A DNA stretch of 25,238 bases, taken from contig JACAFA010000286.1 in NCBI GenBank assembly GCA_013388525.1, positions 1-25,238 of the forward strand. Direction: 5' to 3'. Numbering within the stretch: the first letter of the stretch is position 1; every line of letters starts with the position of its first letter. The position numbers and the translations under genes are program-made. The stretch comes from Ignavibacteriaceae bacterium (lineage in GTDB: Bacteria; Bacteroidota; Ignavibacteria; Ignavibacteriales; Ignavibacteriaceae). The notes under the pieces were generated by a model that did no database searches, was not told the DNA's origin, and saw nothing but the letters and a program-made list of their open reading frames with translations. This document shows, piece after piece, positions 17,001 through 25,155 of this stretch.

Positions 17001-18023
17001 ACTTCACCGGGCAAACTAACTGTTGAAGCATTTCAGAGTATTCATCCGAATACAATTGATTCTTCTGAAACTCTGGGTCGGTACTGGAGAATAACTAAGG
17101 ATGAGAATCTCGCTTTCACAAGTGCAGATATAACCTTCAATTACCGACCGGAGGATTTTAACGGCACCACATTCTCTGAAGAAACTGATGAAGCTTCGAT
17201 GATTGTAGGCAAGTACGATGCAAGCTGGTCATATCCAAGCATTTTCACACGCACACCCGGCGGAATTAACGATGGCGGTTCAATAACAATTTCTGGTGTT
17301 ACATCCTTCTCTGATTTTACGATGTTCAAATCACAGCTTTCAGCTAATGTAAGAGTATTTCTTGAGGGTCCATATTTATCCGGTTCAATGAGCACAGCAT
17401 TAAACACCGGTGGAAGTATTCCACTTAGTCAGCCGTACTATATTGATCCGTGGGGATATAACGGAACCGAAACAGTTGCAAGTATTCCTTCCGGGGTTGT
17501 TGATTGGGTTTTATTAGAACTCAGATCAAACCCAACAACACAAGTTGCAAGAAGAGCAGCGTTCGTAAGAAGTAACGGTTCGCTTGTCGATCTCGATGGA
17601 ACAAGCAATGTCTCATTCACCGGAGTGCCGGCAGGGAATTATTATCTGGTAATTTATCACAGGAATCATCTCCCAATAATGACAGCAAGCACTGTAAGTG
17701 TATCTGAAACTCCGACATTGTACGATTTGTCAACTGGTCAGGGACAAGCATACGGTACAAATGCGATGAAAGATTTAGGTGGCGGAGTTTTTGGATTATT
17801 CACAGCAGACACAGACGGTAATGGAACAGTAAACGCCACAGACCGCAGCAACGCCTGGAATCAAAGAAACTTATCAGGGTATTATGGAACAGATGTGGAC
17901 TTAAGCGGAACAGTAAACGCCTCTGACCGAAGTTCAGTCTGGAACAATAGAAATATTACAACACAGGTTCCTGCACTTGTAGATGTACCTATACTAGAAA
18001 TTGCAAAAGAAAATAATCAATAA
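14058..18023 (+). CDS. Large secreted propeller protein with dockerin-like C-terminal calcium loops
   Basis: 1321 residues with a signal peptide (1-~21, cleavage before a Gln). Residues ~85-420 contain seven propeller blades of the pattern VYAIAVSGNDVYVGGNFTDA ... YIARWDG, enough for one seven-bladed propeller. Around 560-740 is a domain starting VDGVISVGEYG with ESDEYYFYFGI-like strands (KSDEYYFYFGISNY), which looks like a CBM9/DOMON-type carbohydrate-binding fold. The region ~790-1100 is beta-rich (possible beta-helix). The end has two F-hand loops, DTDGNGTVNATD at Asp1251 and DVDLSGTVNASD at Asp1279, each followed by RSxxWNxRN, as in dockerins. No T9SS type A domain is present, so the tail may be an alternative anchoring or docking device. 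It shares a transcript with the gene 23 bases downstream. Roles of the parts are inferred. Confidence 0.85.
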   Translation: MKNLIKIFILLVFLTVLIIPQEQPNNDKRLIVLPDGKVMSGIDGTIISDKPETNFIKQNRQLDSPPIGTPYSWDNNLGFYAGSSDWTVNAIAVSGSDVYVGGDFLDANGNSNADHIVKYNQKTNTYEALGLGLNGSVYAIAVSGNDVYVGGNFTDAGGNSSADYIARWDGNNWNALGVGLNDNVYAIAIQGNNVYVGGGFTSAGGIFESDYIAKWDGSSWSSMGQLDGFVRAITVSGSEVFVGGEFSSASAVGFNYFAIYDGSSNVWGGDLGANLNGEVLAIAISGSDLYLGGVFKDVGGDTLADAIVYFNLDTFSGWQSLGNGIITNDAYYSYVASIAAIGKDLYVGGLFLKPYSSDFDFIAYWNGTTWDSLDTGYGLAWTCRALALSGTDLFVGHEYGFSRWFGSYASGLYGGVQKPLTDGTGFLEFNTANDSTVISLELNYYNGNTGTFNVFCYEDKILDGTILPIANHRWIIQQTGLPGSEISGTIRIKVVDLPDSSGIIYPGSSGIGIFQRSTPGREQFNDLTPFTWYDSYTGEYVTPFFGTGEFVIGLPNTVDGVISVGEYGTHEEGENMLTSDGKTWYMKSDEYYFYFGISNYTNENDAINIYLDNSGISPVNYPWDYYGTLTGTGKDGVTPNLPFGAEFFAYVKPAYDEYRYTDQFGGWMDSVAISFIRSYNDAGNVFEFAIPISSLPVSTNIYNYPLDWFNWLGFLSNSGNISSRVPSNPNPSGILNDLVWYFATNIYSPAFKNNCYTHIGPSIPNFGAFDCYEFTFYPQSPTTFINRTSGVWNIEGDLWVYNGTLTFQNSDSVNVGGFLTAGGTTNFSYNTSDAPLNLKYFLWQWPLGGTLFMDSGHYLNFVPTLYNSNATFQSNALYQNIVVNNPSKVYLRSDMKINQSLTLLNGNIQTITNYTPPDTFRVILNSGAIIGGSGYIEGSLVQYVDLAPGPNGGDSPDNLVVNFPVGTANGPSPVSFDFSSVTSPGKLTVEAFQSIHPNTIDSSETLGRYWRITKDENLAFTSADITFNYRPEDFNGTTFSEETDEASMIVGKYDASWSYPSIFTRTPGGINDGGSITISGVTSFSDFTMFKSQLSANVRVFLEGPYLSGSMSTALNTGGSIPLSQPYYIDPWGYNGTETVASIPSGVVDWVLLELRSNPTTQVARRAAFVRSNGSLVDLDGTSNVSFTGVPAGNYYLVIYHRNHLPIMTASTVSVSETPTLYDLSTGQGQAYGTNAMKDLGGGVFGLFTADTDGNGTVNATDRSNAWNQRNLSGYYGTDVDLSGTVNASDRSSVWNNRNITTQVPALVDVPILEIAKENNQ

Positions 18024-18046
18024 GAAAATAAAAGGAGTAAACAACA

Positions 18047-19222
18047 ATGAAAAAACTCACAATGATTCTAAGTGCACTTATGCTTGTTGCAGGCACATTG
18101 CTTCCGCAGGTTAATGTAACTGTCACAGTTGCAAACCAAGAGGTTGTTGGGACGGAATTTTTCTTTGACTTGTATTTGAGGACAAATTCTGCAAGTGAAA
18201 TTTTGTATTTAGGCAATTCGGACTTCGTATTTACTTATGATGTTGGAAACTTTAATTCCCCTACAATAAACTTAGTGGGTGATCCATTTGATGGTGGTGG
18301 ATACTGCACATTTGTACCAACTAATGCAACCGCAAGTAATATTACCGGAACAAGAGAACAATACGCGCAAAGTACATCGGATACTATTTATATCGGTGAA
18401 ACTAATAAGTTATATATAAATTTACTTGGCACAGGGATAACTGGTCAAACTCAATTTAATAATAGAGTTGCAAGGATTGATAATTCACCCCTAACTCATA
18501 GATTGGGGCGGTTTAGTGTAACTGGTATAACTAATCCAAACGGATTTATGGATTTACAATGGGTTACAGGAAGTATAATTGTGAGGACTATAGATACTTC
18601 AAATCCTTGGAATGAATCGCCAACAATTGTTCACTTAGATCCTATATCGAATGCACCACTACCGGTAGAGCTAACATCTTTCACAGCAACATATAAAAAC
18701 TCAGCAGTAACTTTAAACTGGCAAACAAAAACAGAAGTAAACAACTACGGATTTAATGTTGAGAGAAGAATAAATGAAGGAGAGTGGGACAGCATTAAGT
18801 TCATAGAAGGAAGTGGCAACTCAAATTCACCAAAGGAATACAGCTATACGGACAAAGAACTATTTGCCGGCGGAAGTAAGTTCCAGTATAGACTAAAACA
18901 AATTGATAGTGATGGAAGTTTTGAATATTCAGATGTAGTTGAAGTAGAAGTTGTTCCAGATCAGTTTGAGTTATCACAGAATTATCCAAATCCATTTAAC
19001 CCAAGCACAACGATAAGATTTTCACTTCCTCAGGCAGCACAGATAAAAATAAATCTGTACAATATGCTTGGAGAACAAGTTGCGAATATAGCAGAAGGAA
19101 TGTATGAATCAGGATTTCATAAGGTAACATTTAATGCAATAGGTTTGCCGAGCGGGACATACGTTTACCGATTGGAAAGCAGCGAATTTGTCCAGGTCAA
19201 AAAGATGGTATTAATAAAATAA
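18047..19222 (+). CDS. Secreted protein with possible cohesin-like domain, FN3-like domain and T9SS tail
   Basis: 391 residues; Shine-Dalgarno aaaggag, 23 bases after the previous stop. Signal peptide ends near LLP|QV. Residues ~22-190 form a beta-rich domain with strands FFFDLYLRTNS, LYLGNSDFVFTYD and LGRFSVTGI, which resembles the cohesin-like sandwich seen in some secreted Bacteroidota proteins; this is a fold-level impression only. Residues ~200-300 (LPVELTSFTATYKNSAVTLN onward) are an FN3-like domain common just before T9SS tails. Residues ~305-391 are the sorting domain (NYPNPFNPSTTIRFS to KKMVLIK), nearly the same subtype as in the gene at 11809. It follows the dockerin-like protein in the same unit, so the two may bind each other. 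A terminator follows. Confidence 0.85.
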   Translation: MKKLTMILSALMLVAGTLLPQVNVTVTVANQEVVGTEFFFDLYLRTNSASEILYLGNSDFVFTYDVGNFNSPTINLVGDPFDGGGYCTFVPTNATASNITGTREQYAQSTSDTIYIGETNKLYINLLGTGITGQTQFNNRVARIDNSPLTHRLGRFSVTGITNPNGFMDLQWVTGSIIVRTIDTSNPWNESPTIVHLDPISNAPLPVELTSFTATYKNSAVTLNWQTKTEVNNYGFNVERRINEGEWDSIKFIEGSGNSNSPKEYSYTDKELFAGGSKFQYRLKQIDSDGSFEYSDVVEVEVVPDQFELSQNYPNPFNPSTTIRFSLPQAAQIKINLYNMLGEQVANIAEGMYESGFHKVTFNAIGLPSGTYVYRLESSEFVQVKKMVLIK

Positions 19223-19256
19223 AATTTGGGTGGGAACTAAGGAGGCTGTTCGGATG

Positions 19257-19286
19257 AAGGCGATCAACTGGTCGCCTTTTTATTTT
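19257..19286 (+). terminator. Rho-independent terminator of the second secreted unit
   Basis: Stem aaggcga/tcgcctt (7 bp) with an 8-base loop, then tttttatttt. It lies 35 bases after the stop of the T9SS gene and has the T-run only on the plus strand. Confidence 0.87.
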
Positions 19287-19315
19287 ATTAAAATTAAAAA
19301 TTTCAATAAACACAG

Positions 19316-19352
19316 ATTCCGGACTCTCCGGCAACTGCCGGATCGCCGGAAT
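19316..19352. repeat. GC-rich REP-like nested palindrome
   Basis: Outer arms attccgg (19316-19322) and ccggaat (19346-19352) enclose an inner perfect stem tccggc/gccgga (19327-19332, 19337-19342). It is much richer in G+C than its surroundings and lies between two convergent genes, a common place for REP elements. CACGTaACGTG just downstream (19361-19371) is a further short palindrome. Confidence 0.6.
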
Positions 19353-19384
19353 GACAGCTACACGTAACGTGAGTTTATATTTTC

Positions 19385-20155
19385 TTATTGAATTTTCAGG
19401 GTTAAATTGGCAAGAAGCACAGCAGAAGCTGAGGCAACATTCAGCGATTCGGCTTTACCAATTTTCGGGATGGAGATTTTTTTATCACTTATCTTTTCAA
19501 TTTCTTTTGAAGGTCCGTGTGACTCGCTGGAAAGAACTAATATCTTTTTCTTTTCACTTTTATAGGTGAATGCGTTTTCACCTTCAATATCCGCACAAAG
19601 AATTTCAAAGCCTGTTTCCTTCAAATCATTAAGCTGGCTTGGTTTCACTTCTTCAAAAAGGTTAACGTGAAAAACGGACCCCATTGATGCACGAATAACT
19701 TTCGGATTAGTGTAGTCAACAATACTATCGCTTAAAAAAATATTTTTAACACCAAACCAGTCGCAGTTCCTGATGATGGTCCCAAGATTTCCCGGGTCGG
19801 AAATATTCTCAAGCATAACGATAAGTTTTTCATTGGCAAAAATATCAGGAGAAAATTCAAGTTCAGGTTTCAGAAATACAGCCGCAATTCCCTGAGGCGT
19901 TTCTGTGTCAGAAATTTTTAGAAATTCCTTTTGTTTAAGTGAGACAAATTTCTTTTTCACTTTTGCTAATTCAGCAATTGCATCCTCGTGTTCTTCTGCA
20001 AATTTATTTGTAACGAAAACCACCTCGCATTCATAATTGCTTTTCAATCCTTCGAGAACGCATTTTTTCCCTTCAACTATAAATTTGTTTTCAGCCTTTC
20101 GGTGTTTTTTTGAAAGCAGCGAAGAGTAATATTGAAGGTCACTCTTTGAAATCAT
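19385..20155 (-). CDS. TrmH/SpoU-family RNA 2'-O-methyltransferase
   Basis: 256 residues. The N-terminal ~95 residues match the substrate-binding domain of such enzymes (NKFIVEGKKCVLEGLKS, then ETPQGIAAVF). The catalytic SPOUT domain has motif 1 NISDPGNLGTIIRNCDWFG with Asn123 and Arg129, motif 2 LVLSSESHGPS with Glu211 (here SSES rather than the usual GNEG), and motif 3 IPKIGKAESLNVASASAVLL. The enzyme uses S-adenosylmethionine to methylate a ribose 2'-OH in rRNA or tRNA in the cytoplasm; the target nucleotide cannot be told. Its ATG overlaps the TGA of the DUF971 gene (ATGA), so the two are coupled. Confidence 0.93.
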   Translation of the reverse strand: MISKSDLQYYSSLLSKKHRKAENKFIVEGKKCVLEGLKSNYECEVVFVTNKFAEEHEDAIAELAKVKKKFVSLKQKEFLKISDTETPQGIAAVFLKPELEFSPDIFANEKLIVMLENISDPGNLGTIIRNCDWFGVKNIFLSDSIVDYTNPKVIRASMGSVFHVNLFEEVKPSQLNDLKETGFEILCADIEGENAFTYKSEKKKILVLSSESHGPSKEIEKISDKKISIPKIGKAESLNVASASAVLLANLTLKIQ

Positions 20156-20493
20156 AGCAGTTTATCGTAATCCTGTTTTTTTTCAGATGTCTGTCCTTTA
20201 TCAAGTTCCTGCAGATAATCATAAGTGTAAATACCGGTATTATGTCCGTCTTTCCAGGTAATTTGTATTGCGTACTCTCCGACAGTTTCAATGTTTTTAA
20301 CCAAATACATTTCCGGTGTTATCATTTTATTTACCGGTGGACGATAAGTTTTGAGTAAAACTGTTTCACCTTTGCAGGTAGCGCAGGGACATTCATCCCG
20401 TAAATACTTCAATGAAATATTACTTACTGTTTCATCTTCCCAGATTATTTCAAGTGAGGATTTATCTTTTAGTTTAATTGTCTTTGGAATCAT
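20152..20493 (-). CDS. DUF971-family protein
   Basis: 113 residues from the ATG at 20493. A frame of 134 residues from 20556 exists, but ggag lies five bases before the internal ATG and family members usually begin at MIPKTIKLKD-type sequence, so I choose the shorter form. It shows the DUF971 pattern: SLEIIWEDET, LRDECPCATCKGE with three Cys, and ITWKDGHNTGIYTYDYL. The domain also occurs at the N-terminus of gamma-butyrobetaine hydroxylase, and free-standing members have been associated with iron-sulfur metabolism; its role here is not shown. It is translationally coupled to the methyltransferase gene by a 4-base overlap. Confidence 0.88.
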   Translation of the reverse strand: MIPKTIKLKDKSSLEIIWEDETVSNISLKYLRDECPCATCKGETVLLKTYRPPVNKMITPEMYLVKNIETVGEYAIQITWKDGHNTGIYTYDYLQELDKGQTSEKKQDYDKLL

Positions 20494-20574
20494 TCTTTCT
20501 CCGAAACTATCAATTTTTTGATAACCAATTTTAACCAAATAGATTTTACCATTCAATTGTTCATATATTATTAA

Positions 20575-20647
20575 TTAAGTGTTCGCTATCTTTAAACGGT
20601 TAAAATGAATATTATTTATTTTTCAGAATAATTCTTTGGACACTTAA
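20575..20647. promoter_or_regulatory. Divergent intergenic region framed by an 8-bp inverted repeat
   Basis: TTAAGTGT (20575-20582) and ACACTTAA (20640-20647) are exact inverse complements, 57 bases apart, between the divergent DUF971 and CNNM genes. The promoters of both genes must lie here, but I find no clean TAnnTTTG box. A looping operator or chance are both possible. Confidence 0.3.
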
Positions 20648-20656
20648 AGACTGTAA

Positions 20657-21991
20657 ATGAGCTTTTTATTTATTGAATTGATTTTATTTATTCTTTCAGT
20701 TTTCCTGGCTGGTTTTGTTACGGCTGCAGAAATTGCCCTTTCATCTTTCGGCGAAAACAAAATTGAAGAACTGAAAGAGAAGGGTGATAATATCTGGCAG
20801 AAATTTTTGATCGTTCATAAAAATCCTGAACCATTTTACGGTACAATTCATTTATTATCATTAACGTTTTTAATTTCTTCAGTTCTTTTTGGATTTCTGC
20901 TAAGTGCAAAGCTAATCAATCCGGTTATAACCGAACCCAACACAGGATTCTATGATGACCCAATAAGATTAATCCTATCATTTGCATTGACAATTATCCT
21001 CATTGCTTCTGCTCTTACAATTTTTTGTTACCTGATTCCAAAAGCTATCGGTTTTAAATATTCTGATTTTCTTGGAAGATTTTTCGTAACCCTGTTAATA
21101 CCTGTTGCTAACCTTTTCATTTTTCCTGTAAAATTGCTAAATACATTAAGTAATTTTTTGTTGATACCTTTCAAAGAGAAGACTAACTTTTCGCAGGCTA
21201 AACCTTCGGAAGATGAAATTCTTGACATTATTGCTGACGGAGTAAAATCCGGTGCAATTGATGAAAAAGAAGAAGAAATAATTCAGAATATCATTGAGTT
21301 TAATGACCTGAAAGCCGGTGAAGTAATGGTGCCGCGAACAGAAATGATTTCAATTGACATAAATGAAACAGAGGAGGAATCACTTCGCAGCATAATTTTG
21401 AAAGGTCATACATTAATTCCTGTTTATGAAGATTCAATTGATAACATAGTAGGAATACTTCACAGCAAAGATGTAATAAAACTTTTACTAGAATCAGGTT
21501 CAATATCATCAATAAAAAATTTGATAAGACCAGCTTACTTTATTCCTGAGACAAAATTAATTTCCGAAATTCTTACAGAAATGCAGCAGCGCGGTGAGCG
21601 TTTAGCAATTGTATCTGACGAATACGGCGGTACAGAAGGTGTTATCACAATTGAAGATATACTTGAAGAAATTGTCGGGGAAATAAAAAGTGATTCTGTT
21701 ACCGAACAAAAAGAGTATTACAAATTTCCGGATAATAAATATTTTGTCCTTGGCTCAATGCAGATTAGTGATTTTAACGATGTGTTTAATCTTCAGCTTC
21801 CCGAATCTGATGAATACAATACGGTTGCTGGATTTATTGCTGAAAGGTCAGGCAAAATTTTAAGTCTGAATGAAACGGTTGAATATGAAAGCGTTAAATT
21901 CGAACTAATAAAAAAAATCAGACAAAAGATGGTGCAATTTAAAGTATATTCTGATGACGGTTCATTTAGGGAAAAGGTAAATAATTTGTGA
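20657..21991 (+). CDS. CNNM/CorC-family (DUF21-CBS-CorC_HlyC) membrane protein
   Basis: 444 residues. A DUF21 membrane domain covers ~1-185, with spans near 3-25 (containing [14 protein letters not shown], the family signature), 60-85, 98-125 and 135-160. A CBS pair follows: [20 protein letters not shown] at ~222 and the second repeat ending [20 protein letters not shown]. The C-terminal ~350-430 is the CorC_HlyC domain ([24 protein letters not shown]). Proteins of this family are linked to magnesium or cobalt efflux and were once named hemolysins; in Bacteroidia a relative is the gliding protein GldE. The substrate cannot be assigned here. Inner membrane. No strong Shine-Dalgarno. Confidence 0.93.
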   Translation: MSFLFIELILFILSVFLAGFVTAAEIALSSFGENKIEELKEKGDNIWQKFLIVHKNPEPFYGTIHLLSLTFLISSVLFGFLLSAKLINPVITEPNTGFYDDPIRLILSFALTIILIASALTIFCYLIPKAIGFKYSDFLGRFFVTLLIPVANLFIFPVKLLNTLSNFLLIPFKEKTNFSQAKPSEDEILDIIADGVKSGAIDEKEEEIIQNIIEFNDLKAGEVMVPRTEMISIDINETEEESLRSIILKGHTLIPVYEDSIDNIVGILHSKDVIKLLLESGSISSIKNLIRPAYFIPETKLISEILTEMQQRGERLAIVSDEYGGTEGVITIEDILEEIVGEIKSDSVTEQKEYYKFPDNKYFVLGSMQISDFNDVFNLQLPESDEYNTVAGFIAERSGKILSLNETVEYESVKFELIKKIRQKMVQFKVYSDDGSFREKVNNL

Positions 21992-22001
21992 ATAAAATCT
22001 C

Positions 22002-22032
22002 TTGCAATCTTTAATCAAAACGACTAATTTTG
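22002..22032 (+). promoter_or_regulatory. Promoter of tRNA-Thr
   Basis: TTG (22002-22004), 20 bases, then TAATTTTG (22025-22032), which fits the Bacteroidota TAnnTTTG -7 box. The mature tRNA begins 17 bases after the box. Confidence 0.65.
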
Positions 22033-22048
22033 GCACACAAAAAATTAA

Positions 22049-22121
22049 GCTGGTGTAGCTCAGCTGGTAGAGCAGCTGATTTGTAATCAGCCGGTCGGCG
22101 GTTCGAATCCGTTCACCAGCT
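22049..22121 (+). tRNA. tRNA-Thr (anticodon TGT)
   Basis: 73 bases fold as a full cloverleaf: acceptor gctggtg/caccagc, D arm with gctc...gagc, anticodon stem gctga/tcagc with loop tttgtaa giving anticodon TGT at 22082-22084, and T loop ttcgaat. The discriminator is T and CCA is not encoded. It decodes ACA and probably other ACN codons. Confidence 0.97.
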
Positions 22122-22125
22122 CAAC

Positions 22126-22152
22126 AAACCCTCTCATAAAAGAGGGTTTTTT
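22126..22152 (+). terminator. Terminator after tRNA-Thr
   Basis: Stem aaaccctct/agagggttt (9 bp) with loop cataaa and a run of six T begins four bases after the tRNA. Confidence 0.87.
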
Positions 22153-22325
22153 ATTTTTAATCGAAGGAAAAACCCCACACGGAATACTACCCAAATGGTA
22201 AATTTTATCAAATAATCTTTCAAATTTTAAAATAACTCGAGTTTTTCAATGGCACTTGAATTGTCCAGAATCGTTGGCTCTTTTTAACTATATAATCCAT
22301 TTTGTAAAACTATATGGTGGTTTTT

Positions 22326-23891
22326 ATGAAACATTATTTTACCAAATATTTGAAATATTTTTTAATAGTAATTTTTTTCTTTGCTTTTACTAAGTCTTAT
22401 GCACAGTTCAATGACTACACTGTGAAACTTGGCTTGCAGGCTAACGGGATTCTCCCCGATACTGAATTTGATAAAGAGAACAAACCAAAAGATCCGGAAT
22501 ATAAATTCTCTGGTCTTGGGAGACTTTTTCTAAGGTTTGAGTTTTTTACACCAGTCGTTGAAATGGAAATTGGTGGTGGATTTGGCAGACTTGCAGGAAT
22601 TGATACCGCTAAAAATAATTGGTGGACAACTATTATACCTGCAGATTTTCGGGTTATTCTTAGTCCTTTTGATATGGATGTTTGGAGTCCTTATTTATAT
22701 GGTGGTGTGGGAGGAATGTATTTTAATAACGATGACCCGCCAAGTGAAGCCTTTAATAATGGTAAAGAGGAAGGTTGGACAACCATATTTCCGGTAGGTG
22801 GCGGATTCGAAGTTGCACTCTCTGAGGCTATCACTCTCGATTTTTCTGGCGGTTACACTTTTACTAAATCGGACGATTTAAATAAATATAACAATCGAGA
22901 TATCCCGAACACTGAAGGAAATTACGATGGATACTATAGCGCTGGCATCGGACTAATTTTCGTGAATGGCAGCGGTTCATCCGATAAAGATGGAGATGGT
23001 CTGACAAAAAGAGAAGAGAAAGAACTTAGCACTGATCCTGATAATCCTGACACTGATGGTGATGGTTTGAAAGATGGCGAGGAAGTAAGAACTTATATGA
23101 CTAATCCTCTCAATACTGATACTGATGTTGATGGTTTAACTGACGGTGAAGAAGTGAAAACTTACTTAACAAATCCTGTTAAGGCGGATACTGATAACGA
23201 TGGACTTTCTGATAACTTAGAAATTAAAACCCACAATACTGATCCTCTGAAAGCCGATACAGATGGAGATGGTTTATCAGACGGTGATGAAATAAACACT
23301 TATAAAACTGATCCGCTTAAGGTTGATACCGATAGTGATACGATATCAGATAGCGATGAATTGAATCTGTATAAAACTAATCCATTAAATCCGGATACTG
23401 ATACTGATGGATTGAAAGATGGAGAAGAAATCAATATGTATAGAACTGATCCTTTGAAACCAGATACCGATAGTGGTTCAGTTAATGACTTTACAGAAAT
23501 AAACAGAGGCACCAATCCTCTGAATCCTGAAGATGATGTTGTAAAAATGGATGTTCCGATTGTTCTTGAAGGAATAACCTTTGAAACTGGTAAAGCAGAT
23601 ATTACACCTGAATCTGAAGTTGTTCTACAAAGTGCCCTTAAAACAATGCAGACGTATTCTGACATTATTGTAGAAATAAGTGGTCACACAGATGATGTTG
23701 GAAGTGCTTCCAGCAACCAGGCATTATCGCAACGAAGAGCAGATTCAGTAAGGTTCTGGTTGATAAGTAAAGGAATTAATCCTGACAGAATAATTTCAAA
23801 AGGTTATGGCGAAGAGTTCCCGAGAGTGCCTAATAATACTCCTGAGAATAAGAGAATGAACAGAAGAATAGAATTCAAACGAATCAGATAG
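22326..23891 (+). CDS. OmpA-family outer-membrane protein with thrombospondin type 3 repeats
   Basis: 521 residues from the ATG at 22326. An upstream ATG at 22314 adds MVVF; I prefer 22326 because it gives a normal signal peptide (MKHYFTKYLKY ... KSYA|QF), and neither start has a strong Shine-Dalgarno. Residues ~28-215 look like an outer-membrane beta-barrel (alternating strands, glycine-rich turns, VNGSGSS at its end). Residues 220-404 are about eight calcium-binding type 3 repeats (DTDGDGLKDGEE, DTDVDGLTDGEE and others). Residues ~410-521 are an OmpA C-terminal peptidoglycan-binding domain: ITFETGKADITPES, ISGHTDDVGS and QRRADSVRFWL. The protein should sit in the outer membrane, hold the cell wall, and use the calcium-stiffened linker as a spacer across the periplasm. 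It is probably monocistronic with its own terminator. Confidence 0.93.
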   Translation: MKHYFTKYLKYFLIVIFFFAFTKSYAQFNDYTVKLGLQANGILPDTEFDKENKPKDPEYKFSGLGRLFLRFEFFTPVVEMEIGGGFGRLAGIDTAKNNWWTTIIPADFRVILSPFDMDVWSPYLYGGVGGMYFNNDDPPSEAFNNGKEEGWTTIFPVGGGFEVALSEAITLDFSGGYTFTKSDDLNKYNNRDIPNTEGNYDGYYSAGIGLIFVNGSGSSDKDGDGLTKREEKELSTDPDNPDTDGDGLKDGEEVRTYMTNPLNTDTDVDGLTDGEEVKTYLTNPVKADTDNDGLSDNLEIKTHNTDPLKADTDGDGLSDGDEINTYKTDPLKVDTDSDTISDSDELNLYKTNPLNPDTDTDGLKDGEEINMYRTDPLKPDTDSGSVNDFTEINRGTNPLNPEDDVVKMDVPIVLEGITFETGKADITPESEVVLQSALKTMQTYSDIIVEISGHTDDVGSASSNQALSQRRADSVRFWLISKGINPDRIISKGYGEEFPRVPNNTPENKRMNRRIEFKRIR

Positions 23892-23913
23892 TTGATGTGG
23901 TTAGTTAAGAATC

Positions 23914-23940
23914 AGCCCCTCAGATTTTGAGGGGCTTTTT
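23914..23940 (+). terminator. Rho-independent terminator after the OmpA-family gene
   Basis: A 9-bp perfect stem, agcccctca/tgaggggct, with a 5-base loop and a five-T run, 22 bases after the stop. Confidence 0.92.
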
Positions 23941-23985
23941 CTATTAATAAAATTCATTTCAGAAAAATATTTTTTGTCGTAGTAC

Positions 23986-24015
23986 TTGACTCTAAACATT
24001 TTTTGACTATTTTTG
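23986..24015 (+). promoter_or_regulatory. Promoter of the M20 peptidase gene
   Basis: TTG (23986-23988), exactly 19 bases, then TATTTTTG (24008-24015). This is the Bacteroidota spacing and -7 box. The ATG lies 45 bases further. Confidence 0.7.
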
Positions 24016-24060
24016 TAATAAATTTTTCATTATTAGTAATAGATGTAATATTATTTTCAA

Positions 24061-25155
24061 ATGAATACTCATCATCTAATAAATCTTTTTCTGGAAACCG
24101 CAAAGATTGATGCACTCTCTGGTAATGAGAAACCTCTTGCCGATTATATAAAATCCTATCTGACTAAATACAATTACACTATCACCGTTGATAACTCAAA
24201 TCGCTACTCAAACAGTAATACCGGTAACCTTATTTGTAAAGTTGGTGAAGGTGGCGATTTTGTGTTAACAGCGCATATGGATACTGCACGACCGACTACG
24301 AATCTCAAACCTAAAATATTGGAAGATAAAATAGTCTCCTCAGGAGATACGGTACTCGGAGTAGATAATAGAGCTGGTGTAACTACACTGTTGTTTCTGC
24401 TGCAAAAAATAGCAACGGAAAGAATACCGGTTAAAGATTTTACTGTGGCATTTACTACTTGTGAAGAAACTACTCTATTTGGTTCAAAATATTTGGGAGT
24501 AAATGGTAACATTAAATACGGTTTTGTATTCGATTCAGGTTACAGACCCGGGAATTTCATTTATGCAGCTTGTGGTGCGATGGGATTTAAAATAAAAGTA
24601 ATTGGCAAGGCTTCACATTCCGGGATTTCACCTGAAAAGGGCATTAACTCTTTGCTTATTGCATCAAAAGCGATTTGCAATCTGCCTCTTGGCAGAATTG
24701 ATGAAGAATCAACTATGAATATTGGAGTATTAAAAGGAGGAAGCGCTGTAAATGTAATACCTGAAGTTACCGAACTTGATGGCGAGGTGAGATCATTTGA
24801 TGTAAATAAAGTTGAAAATTATTTTGATTTAACTTTAGAGATATTCAAAAAAGAAGCTGGAAAATCAGACGGTAAAATTGAATACAATTCCTTCTGGGAT
24901 TTTAAACCTTTCACTGTGTCCGAAAGCTCATTTGTGTACAATGAAACAGTTAGAGCACTAAAAAAAGTTGGATTGAATCCAACTCCAAAAATTTCACTAG
25001 GAGGAAGTGATGCTAATTCTTTAAATGAGAAAGGTATCCAATCAGTTAATCTTGGTATTGGTGCTCAAAATCCGCATTCCAATGATGAATTTATTTTTAT
25101 TGAAGACCTTGTTAAATCAGTTGAAATTGCCCTTGAACTTGTAAAGAAAAATTAA
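24061..25155 (+). CDS. M20-family metallopeptidase (PepT-like)
   Basis: 364 residues. The expected co-catalytic zinc ligands are present: His72 in AHMDT, bridging Asp102 in GVDNRAG, Glu135-Glu136 in TCEET (base and ligand), Asp158 in FDSG, and His339 in NPHSNDE. The lid/dimerisation domain sits between ~170 and 285 (KASHSGISPEKGINSL). The layout resembles tripeptidase PepT and its YqjE-like relatives: cytoplasmic removal of N-terminal residues from short peptides. There is no signal peptide and no Shine-Dalgarno. Its stop overlaps the ATG of the next gene by one base (TAATG), so the two are probably co-transcribed. Confidence 0.93.
   Translation: MNTHHLINLFLETAKIDALSGNEKPLADYIKSYLTKYNYTITVDNSNRYSNSNTGNLICKVGEGGDFVLTAHMDTARPTTNLKPKILEDKIVSSGDTVLGVDNRAGVTTLLFLLQKIATERIPVKDFTVAFTTCEETTLFGSKYLGVNGNIKYGFVFDSGYRPGNFIYAACGAMGFKIKVIGKASHSGISPEKGINSLLIASKAICNLPLGRIDEESTMNIGVLKGGSAVNVIPEVTELDGEVRSFDVNKVENYFDLTLEIFKKEAGKSDGKIEYNSFWDFKPFTVSESSFVYNETVRALKKVGLNPTPKISLGGSDANSLNEKGIQSVNLGIGAQNPHSNDEFIFIEDLVKSVEIALELVKKN

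Noticed and set aside
20494..20556. N-terminal extension of the DUF971 protein by 21 residues.
   Set aside because: The internal ATG at 20493 has a ggag at good distance and matches the usual family start; the extension shows no family similarity.
22153..22313. Search for a promoter or small gene between the tRNA terminator and the OmpA-family gene.
   Set aside because: No TAnnTTTG with a proper -33 TTG and no frame with a ribosome binding site; nothing that I can support.
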